Shown here: positions 1 through 24,186 of the stretch, one piece after another
Position numbering within the stretch: the stretch's first letter is position 1
Layout: every line of letters starts with the position of its first letter
NCBI GenBank assembly: GCA_943737045.1
Contig: CALSFV010000233.1
Location: 496,001 to 560,000, forward strand
Length of the DNA stretch: 64,000 bases
Direction of reading: 5' to 3'
Source: Parapristionchus giblindavisi
Taxonomy: Eukaryota > Nematoda > Chromadorea > Rhabditida > Diplogasteridae
Program-made: the position numbers and the translations under genes
The notes under the pieces: generated by a model
Told to the model about the DNA's origin: nothing
The model's database searches: none
The model's input: the letters and a program-made list of their open reading frames with translations, nothing else

Positions 1-330
1 AAATTTTTACGTAAGCGAATTTTACGAAAGTTAAAAATTTAGCGAAACTAGGAAAAATACTGAATAATTGGTGAAATTATTTTCAAAAATTGGTGGAAAA
101 CCAATCTTTGCTGTGTATATACATTAGTATTTAGCTGTTACTTCTTGCTTATCGTTTGTCACTTACATAATAGGGTTGTTAGATATATGAATGAACATTC
201 GCGGGTTTCATATATTGTATCACAAAGTACATTTGGGACAATTTCTTGTAATTTAGATGCGAAATTTTTACGAATTTTACGAGAAAATAAGTCGTAAAAT
301 TACGTTTTACGAAAATTTTACGTAAAAGAT
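1..330. repeat. AT-rich TTTTACG-type interspersed repeat
   Basis: Repeated short units of the type TTTTACG and its reverse CGTAAAA are seen in both orientations, especially at 1-40 and 255-335. It looks like part of a dispersed noncoding repeat cut by the window edge. No splice-consistent coding segment is seen. Confidence 0.4.
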
Positions 331-825
331 TTTACCCACAGCCCTGATAGGCTTATAAAATACATATTAATCAATATGGTTTCTTTTCGATGGAATAAAT
401 ACATATTTCTTTAAATTTCCATAAATTATTCGAATCTTGAAAAAAAATCAATCATGAATTTAAAAAGAGAAATCATATCCAGGAGGATATTAAAGAAGTT
501 GCTGAAGTAAAAGTTATAAAGAACTGGCAATTAAAAAAAACCCCACTTTGGCAATTTTCAATTTTGGTATACCTAACAAATCGGGAAACAATTGCCATAT
601 TTATTATCTCTCTATGTAGAAAAAATATTAAAATAATACTCATTTTAGTTTATAACTTATTTGAAGAAACGCACTGAAAAAATGTAAATTTAGAGAAAAT
701 TGAACAATACCCGCCAACAAATCCCTCCGACCCCTCTTCTTCAAGGTGACAAGAACGAATGAAAAATGTTTCCCTACTATCTGTCTCATTAGCGGCGATT
801 AGTATGCAAAGGCGGTATAAAGACT

Positions 826-874
826 AAGAGAGAGAGGGAGAGGGAGAGGGAGAGGGAGAGGGAGAGAGAGAGAG
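826..874. repeat. GA/GAGGGA tract
   Basis: Purine-only run of AG and GAGGGA units on the + strand. Confidence 0.9.
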
Positions 875-1324
875 TGGTAAAACGGATTACTGTCAATGAT
901 AACTTGGCCTTGGTAAAGGAGAACCAAAGCACAGATATAAAAGAAGCCAATGAGGTATTTTCATTCCTTGAACTTCATTCCATAACTTCTCTTCAAATGT
1001 CCCCACTTTCTCTCATCAAATCATTTCCAAAGACCTTTTTATCACAATGGCAACATAACCCTGTGGTTTCATATTTCTTTCATGGGCATACAGTCTTATC
1101 TTATCCGTCAGGAATCTTATCCAAACCATTTGACTGACAATCCTGACATCACAAGTGTCAAAAATCCTCAATGCAGGATTTTGAGGTCATGTTGGTTAGA
1201 AAAGAAATGGTTTATGAAGCTTCATGAATATTACCACATTCATCTTCACAACCAATCATTGGCCTGAGTATTCCATATCAAAGAGCTTATCAGCCTATAA
1301 TATACCCACGCGAGGCTGTTATCT

Positions 1325-1391
1325 CCCCCACTCTCTCCCCCCTCCTCCTCCTCCTCCACCTCTCTCTATCCCTTCTCTCTCTCTCTCCCTC

Positions 1392-1428
<37 letters not shown>

Positions 1429-1481
1429 CCTTCTCTCTCTCTCTCCCTCCCTTCTCTCTCTCTCTCTCTCTCTCTCCCTTC

Positions 1482-1515
<34 letters not shown>

Positions 1516-1535
1516 TCCCTCTCTCCTCGATACTC
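1325..1535. repeat. Long CT-rich microsatellite
   Basis: About 200 bases of CT, CCT and CCCTCT units, almost without purines on the + strand. The frame through it is Pro/Ser/Leu low complexity and is not a gene. Confidence 0.95.
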
Positions 1536-3125
1536 CTCCGTCTCCCCTCTCTTTCCTCTCATCGCGACTTCTTATCGTTTTCGATCGATAACTTTATCAA
1601 TTGACGCACGAGAAATTCCGTGCATCGACCACAACAGTAATCATCATTTTATCGATCGATAATTTCTGTGGTTATTGATTTTTCTGTTCTCAAGAGTCCT
1701 ATACTGCACTATGATGTAGGTCATTCCAATACTGATCTATTTAATTTCTTTGGTTTTTATTATATCTTGGAATTTCAGATATAATAACTACCCAAAATCG
1801 ATTCATTTGTTTCCAAAATGGAAATTTTAAAATGCTCTATTTAGAATTCCTCAATCACGTAATAATATGTTTACCACATTATATCATTCCTGATAAGAAT
1901 CGACCCTTTAACTTTGTCCGACCTCTGATCACTTCTTGTACTGATATCGGGTCCTACATACCTTCGGGTTACTGTAGTTATCGATTGATTGGACTAGTTT
2001 GTAATAGACAAGGGGAGTCCATCAATTCTTCCATTTCATTTCACTCTGTTTCTCTATCTCTTTGTCGGTTACAAGCAAAGAACGAAATGCGACTCCAAAG
2101 AAAAGAGATTGATCATTCCTTGCACTACTAACTTGTCTTGTACTAACTTAGCTTTGTATGTCTTGTGGTATATTATAGAGCTCATAGAGCTCCAATAAAG
2201 GTCCATAGGAGCTTCCATGGGCAATGAACTTATACTAAAAACTAGCTCTGCATAGACTATTCGAAATCAATTCGTTATTTATTCTACTCTAATACTGAAG
2301 CTCCATTAGATTCCAATGGAGCCAGAACAGAGCTCCCCTAGAATCCAATATGACTCCTTCTAAGTCTAGTGATAATGAAAAAGGTTGAAGATTTTTTGAA
2401 CTTTATGTCGATATCTATTTTCTCCTTTCGAAAAGTGACGAACTTTTTGTGCACAATCAATCATTTTACGAATAAGGCTCAATTATCCGGAAAACAGTTC
2501 AATCTATCTCTATATCTGTCTCTCTTTCTTCGTCTCTATCTCTCCCTATTCTCTTTCCATACCAGACAGTACCACTTGAATCCTAGTTGTTTTCGATACC
2601 AATTTTTATCGGTGAATAGACGTTCAAGACAACCCCTAGGCCCAAGATTCCACACACTATTTTGTTATAAGTCACTCTTCTTTGAAAGTGCATTAATTTT
2701 GATAGTTTCGATGGTTTCAATGGTTTGGTTTCATAATGAAGAGAACAATGTGATCATGGATGGGCTTAAAGAACTTTTCCTTTAAAGTGTGAGTAATCAA
2801 TAATGCTTTAGAGAGATAATAATAATAATAACATCGCTGTAACGTTTTAGAGATAACGATAGTTAATTCCGCTCGTGATCTATGTTATCATGGGTTTATT
2901 TAGATTTCATCAGTCAATTCAGCATGTAAATATTAAATTTCAACAGTGATAATATTGATCGTCTTTATTTTTTCCATTGCTAAATTATTTCCTTTGCTTT
3001 CTCCTAAACACCACATTGCTAAATAATATTTTGATCATAATTAGTAGCATTTTAGAAGTAATAAGACCGCACTGTTTTCAATCCCGCGCAACAATGCCAC
3101 TCTATCATATTCATCAACAACTTTT

Positions 3126-3262
3126 ATCGCTCATTCCTCTCTCTCCCTCTTTATCTCCTCCATCTCTCCCTCCCTCTCTCCCTCTCTCCCTCTCCCTCTA
3201 TCTCTCCCTCTCCCTCTCCCTCTCCCTCTCCCTCTCCCTCTCCTTCTCCCTCTCTCTCTCAT
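3126..3262. repeat. CCCTCT hexanucleotide tract
   Basis: Regular CTCTCC repeats in a nearly pure pyrimidine strand. Confidence 0.95.
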
Positions 3263-3873
3263 TATCTCTGATGATTCACTCCCATTCACCGATTCCTTGT
3301 AATTCCTGGAGATGTATTGTGTATTCCATGGATGAATCAGTTATTGATCATCGACTCCATTGTCTATTCATTCATTCTTTATCATACATATCATCATATT
3401 CTAATGCTCTCTTCTGAAGTTTTTCATATTGAATCAACTTTATCAGCTTTTAATGAGTGTTTCGTAGCTGAGTTGTCATGAGGTTTCTCAATTTCGAACG
3501 ATTGCGCCTCGTAACTTACAAGAATCTGAAGTTACAAAACAGAAAGAGACTAGACATTGGGTAAAATAGGAGTTTTCCCAGATTTTCCTATGTTTAAGCA
3601 AATTAGTAGTATCTATTTTAAATCTAAGATAAGTGCCTTCCTTATGTTTCGCTGTTCTCGCTTACTTAGATTAATATTGTTTGGCTAACGATTTTTGTCG
3701 CATTGCTCAAGTTGTGTGGTCCGTAACTATTTCATATAATGAATAATTGCGTTGTATGTTCTTCTTCTTTCTCTAGACTATTTCATTCCATTCATCTCTC
3801 ACTGTTTATCCATTCATACAAGCAATATTTGCTTATCACAACTCCTGTTCACTTTATTTTATTCTGTTTTTAC

Positions 3874-3966
3874 TTAAAGACACACCCCTATCTAATTTGA
3901 AACTCTCCACTCTGGCAGAGTTCTCTCGCTTTCTTTCACTACGAGAGAGTGTTGTATACCTTTAAA
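3874..3966. mobile_element. Palindromic MITE, family 1, copy a
   Basis: Left terminus like TTAAAGACACACCCC, then the family core (CTAATTTGAAACTCTCC, CTCTCGCTTTC) and a shortened right arm ending in ACCTTTAAA. Family 1 is a short foldback of about 120 bp: arms read TTTAAAGGCACACCCC, GCTAATTTGAAACTCTCCGC, AGAGAGT and their reverse complement. Confidence 0.75.
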
Positions 3967-4157
3967 CTTTGTTTATTCGGCATAGTACAATCTTTTGAAG
4001 AGAATATTCGTGACGAATTACAAATGGCCTCTTCAAAAGCAAACACTTCTTGTCATTTTCTTGATATCTTGGAGCATTTGTCGCTGAAGAAACGATAGAC
4101 AATTTGTGTCATATTGAAACAGTTCATACTCCTATTAAATGATGTATTGTCTATCAC

Positions 4158-4207
4158 TTTCTCTCTTTCTCTCACGCTCTATCTCTGTCTCTCTCTCCCT
4201 CTCTCTC
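4158..4207. repeat. CT tract
   Basis: Short pyrimidine microsatellite of CTCTCT and CCCTCT units. Confidence 0.8.
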
Positions 4208-4404
4208 ATCCAAATCCCTCACTATAATCTGTGACATTCTAGTCACACTTCCTATTCACTCACGGCATCCTCATTTATTGTCCAAAAATCGGTTGCATCG
4301 AAAAATCGATGATAACCTGTCTATTATTAACTTTATTCAACGTTTATCTAACATTAAGTGTTGACTTCCCCAGTATATGATAGGTTTTCTTCAATTTAAC
4401 TGTT

Positions 4405-5032
4405 ACATGGGAATGGTCGGAACTCACATATCCCGATTTTCACGAAAGTTGCAGGGTTTACTAAATCGACTACGCTGATTCCAAATCAGCCTTAAAAACC
4501 TGCCAAATGTTTTTCTGAAGCAAGTTATAGCCCAACAAAAGGCATTTTTTTTATTTTTCAAACGATTGTTCCACTAAGTTCCCCGCGCGATATGAATTTT
4601 ATCCCGCTATTCTCTTCTCTTCTCTTCTCTTCTCGATCCATTCCTAGCTGCAGCATGGTAAAGTGTTATGATGTTTTGTTGGCATTCCGGAGGGAACTGC
4701 TTCGATTCCCCGGCTGTGAACTTTCTTTAATGATTCATACGTGATCTTTTTTTTAGTTTCAAAAGATCCTTCCGGGATACCAACCAAACATCGTAATACT
4801 TGACTACACTGCATCTGGGAGTGGAGAAAAAAGAGCAAGATCATGTCGCGTTGGGACATCTGTTGAAAAATTGCCTGAAAGATGGAAAAAAATCGATTAT
4901 CATCGGTCTATAGCTCGCTTCAGAAAAACATTTGGCAGGTTTTTAAGGCTGATTTGGAATCAGCGTAGTCGATTTAGTAACCCTGCAACTTTCGTGAAAA
5001 TCGGGATATGTGAGTTCCGACCATTCCCATGT
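4405..5032. mobile_element. Foldback element, about 630 bp
   Basis: The segment 4405-4518 recurs as a near-perfect reverse complement at 4915-5032. Outer termini read ACATGGGAATGG and CCATTCCCATGT. A second, weaker internal palindrome lies around 4675-4800. No transposase is encoded; the open frames are arm translations. Confidence 0.85.
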
Positions 5033-5040
5033 TAGTCCTC

Positions 5041-5151
5041 TTAAAGGCGTAATCCGAGTTCTCGTGAAACTTTGATATTACAATGCTCTCTTGTTTTCTT
5101 TGCCTTCGAGAGAGTGCTGGCAGAGCGGAGAGTAAGATTAGCTTTAAAGTT
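5041..5151. mobile_element. Palindromic MITE, family 1, copy b
   Basis: Degraded copy directly abutting the right end of the foldback at 4405-5032. The core reads GAGAGAGTGCTGGCAGAGCG followed by a mutated right arm. Confidence 0.7.
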
Positions 5152-5395
5152 ACCAATCAATCAAATCAAATCAAGACAATAAAAAATGTCAAATGTGATG
5201 CGTTCCACTTTGTTCGCATTTTATTTTACATAGACTCGAAGCGACAAAATTTTCCAAAGATTCTTTTATGTTTCTGGAATTCCTAGTTCACTCATCTGCT
5301 TTCACTCAAAGTCGAATCAAACTTTTACATGTTTATTCTTCCACTGGTTTCATGGTTTCAACAATTTCATTCGTTGACATGTTGTCGGAAAATCG

Positions 5396-5515
5396 TTAAA
5401 GGCGCACCCCAAGTTTATTTTAATCTCCGCATTGTCAATACTCTCTCGCAGATAAAGAAAGCGAGAGAGCATTGTCAGAGCGGGGCTTTCAAATTAGCCC
5501 GGCGTGTTTCTTTAA
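5396..5515. mobile_element. Palindromic MITE, family 1, copy c
   Basis: Near full-length copy. It runs from TTAAAGGCGCACCCCAAG through a CTCTCTCGC/GCGAGAGAG centre to AAATTAGCCCGG and TTTCTTTAAA. Confidence 0.85.
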
Positions 5516-5659
5516 AATGATAGAAATGAGATATCAGACGATCGATAGAATATGAGAGAAGAGATTGGAAAGAAGAATCATCGAAGGGAACGGAGACATC
5601 CCTAGAGACAAAATAATCGTAGAAGAACAATACCTCAGATTGAGAAGAAGAAATGGGAA

Positions 5660-5667
5660 TAGAGGGA

Positions 5668-5715
<48 letters not shown>

Positions 5716-5735
5716 GAGAGAAAGAGAGAGATAAG
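5660..5735. repeat. GA microsatellite
   Basis: Run of GAGAGA with GTGAGA interruptions. Minus-strand frames through it are low-complexity Ser/Leu and are not genes. Confidence 0.9.
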
Positions 5736-6021
5736 ATAGGAAGTGATCAAGTAATGAATAGAATAGTTTAGAAGAAGACAGATTGAGACGATGGGGATCC
5801 GAAAGAAACATTTGGAAAGATAAAAAAAGGAGAGATGGCGGATGAAAAGAGAGATAAAGAGGAGAACTTGAGGAAGATAAGATAAGAGAGAGATGAAATA
5901 GAGGAATATAGAAAGAAGGAGCTCGAGATACATTCAGAAATGTTCTTATCTTATATCCAATCACTGCTCTTGTCTGTCTTTCGTCCTGATATTGACCTGT
6001 CCCTTTCTCGTTTCGTACTTT

Positions 6022-6141
6022 ATTTAAAGCTAATTTGAAACTCTCCGTTCTGGCCAAACTCTCTCGCTTTCTTTGTCTAACAATGTCTAACCTGTAAGAG
6101 AGAGAGTGTTACCAAGGCGGAGAGCTAAATTGTGCGTTTAA
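6022..6141. mobile_element. Palindromic MITE, family 1, copy d
   Basis: Contains TTTAAAGCTAATTTGAAACT, the CTCTCTCGCTTTCTTTGTC centre and the right core AAGGCGGAGAGC. The CACACCC part of the left terminus is deleted. Confidence 0.8.
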
Positions 6142-6660
6142 CTCTTCATGTTCCATTTACCATTGATTAAGCTAATTCACTTATAGAAAGATAATTTCCA
6201 AAACGTAAAGAAATGTTTTTGAAAGCAGTGAGAACATTCTAAATATTCTTGCAAATCGAAATATATATATATATATATATATAAATCCAAATAAGGAATG
6301 CTGTGCCTCTTAAAGATGGAGACCCACGAGTTTTTTCGTAATAAGACTGTTCGGATAGAATGATAGAGTTTCATCACACGAATCGAAAGACATATCTGAT
6401 ATTGATTCCCGATATGTTTAAAGCACACTATGCACATTGAAAGTACTACTTTCAAGGCTTGTAGAGAGGGCCCATCCGATTTGCATGCTTAGCTCTCTCA
6501 TTTTCTCATTGTTTCTTGCGCCAATTACCATATAATATAAACAATAGCCAGCATGCTTATCGTGGCGGGAGTCAGTCATACCAACTCATGGGTCCCCTTC
6601 TTTAACTTACCGCCAATACCAATAACAACGTATCCATTATCATTTCGTTATCATTACATT

Positions 6661-6778
6661 GCCTTAAAACAAACACGAGCTAATTTTATACTCCGCTTTG
6701 GCAGCGCCCTCTCGTAAACGAAGAAAGTGAGAGAGCGTTGTCAGAGCGCACAGTTTCAAATAAGTTATGTACCTTTAA
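6661..6778. mobile_element. Palindromic MITE, family 1, copy e
   Basis: Both arms are recognisable: GAGCTAATTTTATACTCCGC on the left, GAGAGAGCGTTGTCAGAGCG and TACCTTTAAA on the right. Confidence 0.8.
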
Positions 6779-7348
6779 ATATTCCACACCATCTCCACTA
6801 TGAGTTCCATGAGGAAATTCCACCAAATTGACCCCTCTTATTCTATCACGGTAGTCTCTTCCTATCACCTGTATTCTCTTATCTCTACCCTATCTGACAA
6901 TATCCCCATAGGAGAGGATCAGTTTATTTAGTCTATCTTCTTTAGTAATAGAACAGAGAAACAATATGTGATATGAGTTAGTAAAGAATATCTTTGTTAT
7001 TTCTCCACTGTCTAGTGAATAACTTCACTGGAATCTTCTTTTCTGATCACTCTCATTCTATTAGTTCAGACAAACGGATCAACCTTTGTATTGAATTTAA
7101 CAACTCTTGTGATCATTCCTACCGAAAATATCATCGGCCCCTTCAGATCTGAGCTTCCTTTTCACATATTCCTTATTATGTTTATCTACTATCCCTCTCT
7201 ATCTCTCCCTCTCCTTCCCTCTATCGTATCATCTGAATACTTCCGATGTCCTTGACTGGCACACTTCTGTGACTGAAGAAATGAAGAATTAGACAGAGGA
7301 CCATTGGATTAACGACTCAATGCAGGGCCGTTAGGGCGAATAAGGAAG

Positions 7349-7430
7349 GGTTGAAGGGAGGGAGAGGGAGGGAGAGGGAGAGAAAGGGAGAGTGAGAGAA
7401 AGGGGTAGAGAGAGAGAAGGAGAGGTGACA
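7349..7430. repeat. GA/GGGAGA tract
   Basis: Purine-rich repeat of GGGAGAG units. A similar shorter run is at 7685-7728. Confidence 0.85.
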
Positions 7431-8228
7431 AAATGTGTGAGGTAGAGTGATACCCCATCATTAGTGGGGATAGGCGATCGGCCGAGGTTCCTCCAAGTTT
7501 TCTAAAATTGTACAGATTCTTGCTAGATTTTGGTTTGTATCGTTTTGTAGTTTGATCTCTGATCTTTCATCTATCTCTAGCTTATTCTTTGACTCCTTTA
7601 CTATCGTATCTACTTAGCTTTGTGCTTTGTCGGGTATTTGAAGTGGCAATAAGCTTCTACTCTAGAAAACGGCTGGTGACAAGGGATAAAGGGAGAGGGA
7701 GTGGGAAAGAAAGGAGAGGGAGAGAGAAACAAAAAAGATTCAACCCCACGAGGGGTCACTAGAATCATTTTTCTAGGTTTCAGCAGCATGAAATATTTAA
7801 AATGATCTATTATAATATCCAACTTTCATAATGAATAATGTTTCATTAATGGATCTTATCATATATCTTATCCATTCATTTATCATTCTTACTACGTGAC
7901 TTTGTCATATGATTCAGTCTCCTCTTTTACGATATGAACTCTCAGCATATTTGATTATTTCGACGATTTTCTAGAAGACATTTTGTTAAAGGCTAGTAAT
8001 AATATTTAGGGTGATATATTATTATAATAAATATCAATTGATAATTATTATTGATAAATGGTTATGGATATGAATATATTACTATTATAATCGTATAAAA
8101 CAGCTTGTGCTCCATTCAAATCTTTCAATACGATTCTCGCTTGTTTAGTTATGTCATTGCTTTCAAATTGACTACATTTCATTCACCGCGCATAGTTTGA
8201 TTATCTTGTTTGAACAGAAAAGTATTCG

Positions 8229-8328
8229 TTTAAAAAAACGAGCTAACTTGAGTTCTCCACTGGGGATTTCACATTCTCTCACAGTCAAAGAAAGAAACAA
8301 ATGTGGCCAGCGTGAAATTTTTCAAATG
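8229..8328. mobile_element. Palindromic MITE, family 1, copy f (decayed)
   Basis: Left arm GAGCTAACTTGAGTTCTCCAC and centre CTCTCACAGTCAAAGAAAG are recognisable. The right arm is strongly mutated. Confidence 0.6.
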
Positions 8329-8621
8329 ACCGTGATATATTTTTTAATTTAATAAGAGTAATTTGGTTCAAGTTTTGTGTTTCAACCATTTCCTATTTAT
8401 TGTTTAAAATTAGACCAACAGGACTGATAACAGAAAAAAAATAAACCAATCAATAAACATTAATCCAAATCATTATGAAATCAATAATCAATATTCGAGT
8501 ACCGTATCCATTGCTCATCTCACAAACCGTTCCTTTCTATCACTGTTTCCTTTTAATTTCGACACAATCCTCTCTCAATCTCTTTAGCGCTCTATCTTTC
8601 GATAATCTACCAAATGTACCT

Positions 8622-8730
8622 AGTAATTCCTCTCTCTCTCTCTCCCGCTCCCTCTATCACCCTCTCTCTCCTTCTCTCTCCCTCTCCCTCTCCCCTTCTC
8701 ACATCACCCTCCCTCTCTCCCTCTCTCATG
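8622..8730. repeat. CT/CCCTCT tract
   Basis: Pyrimidine run on the + strand. About 100 bases downstream (8836-8896) an opposite-orientation GGGAGAG run follows, so the pair could form a long imperfect hairpin. Confidence 0.9.
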
Positions 8731-8835
8731 TTCTGTGATTCCTCCAAATCGGGGCTCGATGACGATTGTTTAGTCTTATTCTATCGTTGTAGTAGATATC
8801 GTTAATTGGATTCAAAGAGTCAAGTGAAACATAGT

Positions 8836-8896
8836 GGAAGGAGAGGGAGAGACTGAGGGAGAGAGGGAGAGACAAGTAGAGGGAGAGAGGAATCGG
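8836..8896. repeat. GA/GGGAGA tract
   Basis: Purine run of GAGAGGGAGAG type, the complement of the tract at 8622-8730. Confidence 0.85.
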
Positions 8897-9118
8897 TCGA
8901 AAAGCTTTTACTCCAAGTGAATCTTTCTTCCTCCTTTTTTTCCCATTAATCATCTACACATTATCATTAAGTTATTCTTTTCAAAAGTTGCGAAAAGAAA
9001 CGAAATTCTAAAATTTCTCGCCTCATGTCTTTATCTTTTTTTGTAGCTTTTGAACATTGCCTTATTGGGAATATCGTAGTAACTTCCTGTATCTGTCTGA
9101 TGTCTATTGATGAACAAT

Positions 9119-9206
9119 CGCCTCCCCCTCTCCCTCTCCCTCTCCCTCCCCCTCTCCCTCTCCCTCTCCCTCTCCCTCTCCCTCTCCCTCTCCCTCTCCC
9201 TCTCTC
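9119..9206. repeat. CCCTCT hexanucleotide array
   Basis: About 14 units of CCCTCT in tandem with few interruptions, the most regular array in the window. The frames over it encode only Pro-Leu or Glu-Gly repeats. Confidence 0.95.
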
Positions 9207-10674
9207 CGTCTACATTCCCTATGAAATGCCAATGAAACAGAGATCGTATCGATTTTCTTGATTACAATCCTACTCTTACATTGATTCTTTTTAATCTTCA
9301 TCTACTCCCTATTTTCTCGATCGTCCCGAAATTATTGATTAATCCACTATATTTATAAAATTTTGAAATTTCCTTGAAAAAAATACGGTCTCTGAAGCGT
9401 ATTCGAATGACATTTAATGAATTTCTTCAATCTCTTCTGTTACTCTAACCACATTGTTTCATGCTTTGTTCAAAATTTTAAAAATCTCTTATTTTTCCAT
9501 ATACTCCCGTTTATGTTACTTTTATTTTGTAAATTGAGAACATCATTTTCTCTGACTACGGTATAGTATTTCGGTCTATCCTCACCATTAAAAATTGCAT
9601 GATTCCTTTTAACTGTAGCTCGTTGTTATTATTTTTGTTTGTAGAGTATTAAAATGGAATTAAATAAATCCGTTTTGTAGTTCAAATCACAGCAAATCGA
9701 GGATAGGAGCGGACTCCTGAAGAAGGAGACGGATCATGCCTCGAACCACAATGAAATGTGGGTTACTCATGGTTAAATGTGGGTCATGGGTAGTAGTTAA
9801 ATGATTTACAGTTCTAAAAAAAACAATTTTAAAAAATTCCATATTTGACACTCGATCAACTACACTATCCGTTTGTAATATTGTTTTTAATTATTCATTG
9901 TTTAGATGGGATTATTTAAAAAAAATTTATTTACATTTACGCTAGCCAAATTATTTTGTATTCAGGGCTGTTCATATTGCTAATCGTGCTGTTTCTACCA
10001 CTAACATTGGCCGACCTCAAACGGACAATGCGGCACTGTCAGTTTGAAATACATTTTTCATTATATTTTTTTCATTTCATTTGCTCAAATCTATTTCCAT
10101 TAATCGATAATGTAGTTGGTAGATCATAAATGTACAAATGACCTTTTTAATACAGGGCGACATAGAGAGGAAGGTGGTAAGTATGAAGCTAAAATCGTAG
10201 TCTACAATATCTATCCTACCGTATTCCACACCAAACAATCCCAACGTATCGTGCAGCACATCTACAGTAGCCATGTTATCGATCTGTGTCCTATCGTGAT
10301 CTTTCCCTGATATCGATTAATTGCACTCCACTGTATTATTAGTTTTCCATATTCCACCACGACGTACCCCACGGTGTGGGTTGATGGCTCGCATGGTTTG
10401 CTACACTTTTCGGGGTTTTATGTCCAGCACGTGGTGTTTGATACATTTTTCTGATTCTGATACAAACAAAATCGATAATCGATGACTTATTTTCGTATCT
10501 TTAGCAATGCCACCTTTATCTCAAGTATTTTTATTTGACTTCAACTTTAATCAATAACCCTACCGTAACCTTTTCTTACAGTAATCCCTACTTCCCCTCG
10601 GGACTAACTATTCTCTCATCCTTTGTGTCATGTAAGTAAGTGGTAGTATGTGTAGAGTCATCAATGTAAAAGGA

Positions 10675-10915
10675 TGAGTGAGAGAGGAAAAGGGACAATG
10701 AGAAGAGTGAGAGACGCAGAGAAAGAGATAGAGAATGAATTAGAAACAGGAGGATGGAATTGTAGAGACAATGGACTCACAAGAGAGTGACTTTTTAGTG
10801 GATAGACTGCAGTAGTTGAGAGGGAGAGGTAGAGAGGGAGAGGTAGAGAGGGAGAGAGGGAGAGGTAGAGAGGTAGAGAGGGAGAGGTAGAGAAAAGGGA
10901 GAGGGAGAAGCGAAG
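10675..10915. repeat. GA-rich tract (GAGAGGGAGAGGTA)
   Basis: Long purine-rich stretch with repeated AGAGGGAGAGGTAG units between 10818 and 10905. It is the last large tract before the receptor start codon; a short run at 11381-11424 lies in its first intron. Confidence 0.9.
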
Positions 10916-11133
10916 TCACTGGAATCGGCAAGAGGTACGTGTACTTCACTTAACTATTCCGATCTCGATTTCATTTGACTTGAAAGCTTTGGAATCTGAT
11001 AAGACCTCTACACTTCATACGGCTCCCATGACTCATTTCATCTTACTGCCATTCGTCCCGACCGGTTCACCCATACCATAGTTACCCAATCCCACTTCCC
11101 AGTTTCCCATAACCGGTTAACCAGTTCCCGACC

Positions 11134-23464
<12,331 letters not shown>

Positions 23465-24186
23465 TCAAATAATCAGCATACCATAAGCTACCGTACCGTA
23501 CCGTTATTACGGTAGCATTGTAATGTCTCCTCTTTTTGCGTGATAGTATTCAGTTAATTAGGTCTCATAAGGACAAACCATTTTGTGTGTTCACCGAACT
23601 TGTCTCAAATATGTCATTTCTTTGACAGTGACAATTCGTCTATGACAATTGTCATTCATTTAAGCATTACCTGATTCGAGTCTTGTACGTTGGTTTATAT
23701 TGGTCTCATTTCCTCAATTTTAATATTTATCCGAGGTCAACAAACCATAGTTACAGTGTAGCCCCTATAAATTTCTGAAACAAAAACATGTAGAAATTTC
23801 ATCGTTTAAATAGATTGATCTGATTTCTATGAAATATGAGTTTATTATTACAATTCTTGATTTTGTTGCTTACCATTTAATCCTCCAAAAAAACCGAGCA
23901 GAGTATCCGCATTTGACAAAATATATGTAAATCTTGCCAAATCATATTACTGTATTATATTCTAGATAATGTTGATGTTAATAACGACTAACCATTGCTG
24001 AATTGTACGTTTATCATTGTGACGGGTTCACGTTAATTTCACTCTCATCAATTATTATGTATTTAATGACTTGTGCATTATCCTAATCAAGTATTGATAA
24101 ACAGCCATTGACCTTGTTTACACCAAATGTTACATTTATATTGATCGAAAAGATAAAATCGAAATAATGAGTACATAATTTGATAT
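23465..24186. other. Receptor 3' flank
   Basis: AT-rich sequence after the let-23 stop codon. It presumably includes the 3' untranslated region, but no canonical AATAAA can be assigned with confidence. No other feature seen. Confidence 0.4.

Larger units (their letters stand above)
331..11133. other. Gene-free upstream region of the receptor gene
   Basis: I find no exon series with matching phases here on either strand. The open frames are either low-complexity CT/GA translations or isolated frames without usable splice sites. The stretch holds CT/GA tracts, palindromic elements listed separately, an AT dinucleotide run near 6261-6282, and otherwise plain AT-rich sequence. It may include the promoter or untranslated first exons of the receptor gene starting at 11134, but no TATA box or leader exon can be fixed by eye. 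Confidence 0.5.

Noticed and set aside
1224..1604. Long open frame over the CT tract (also 2977-3417, 5475-6057, 8475-8738, 9025-9301)
   Set aside because: Translation is only low-complexity Pro/Ser/Leu or Glu/Gly from microsatellites; both strands and several frames are open for the same reason.
2175..2345. Repeated GAGCTCCA / TGGAGC stretches
   Set aside because: Looks like a diverged foldback but the arms cannot be aligned convincingly by eye.
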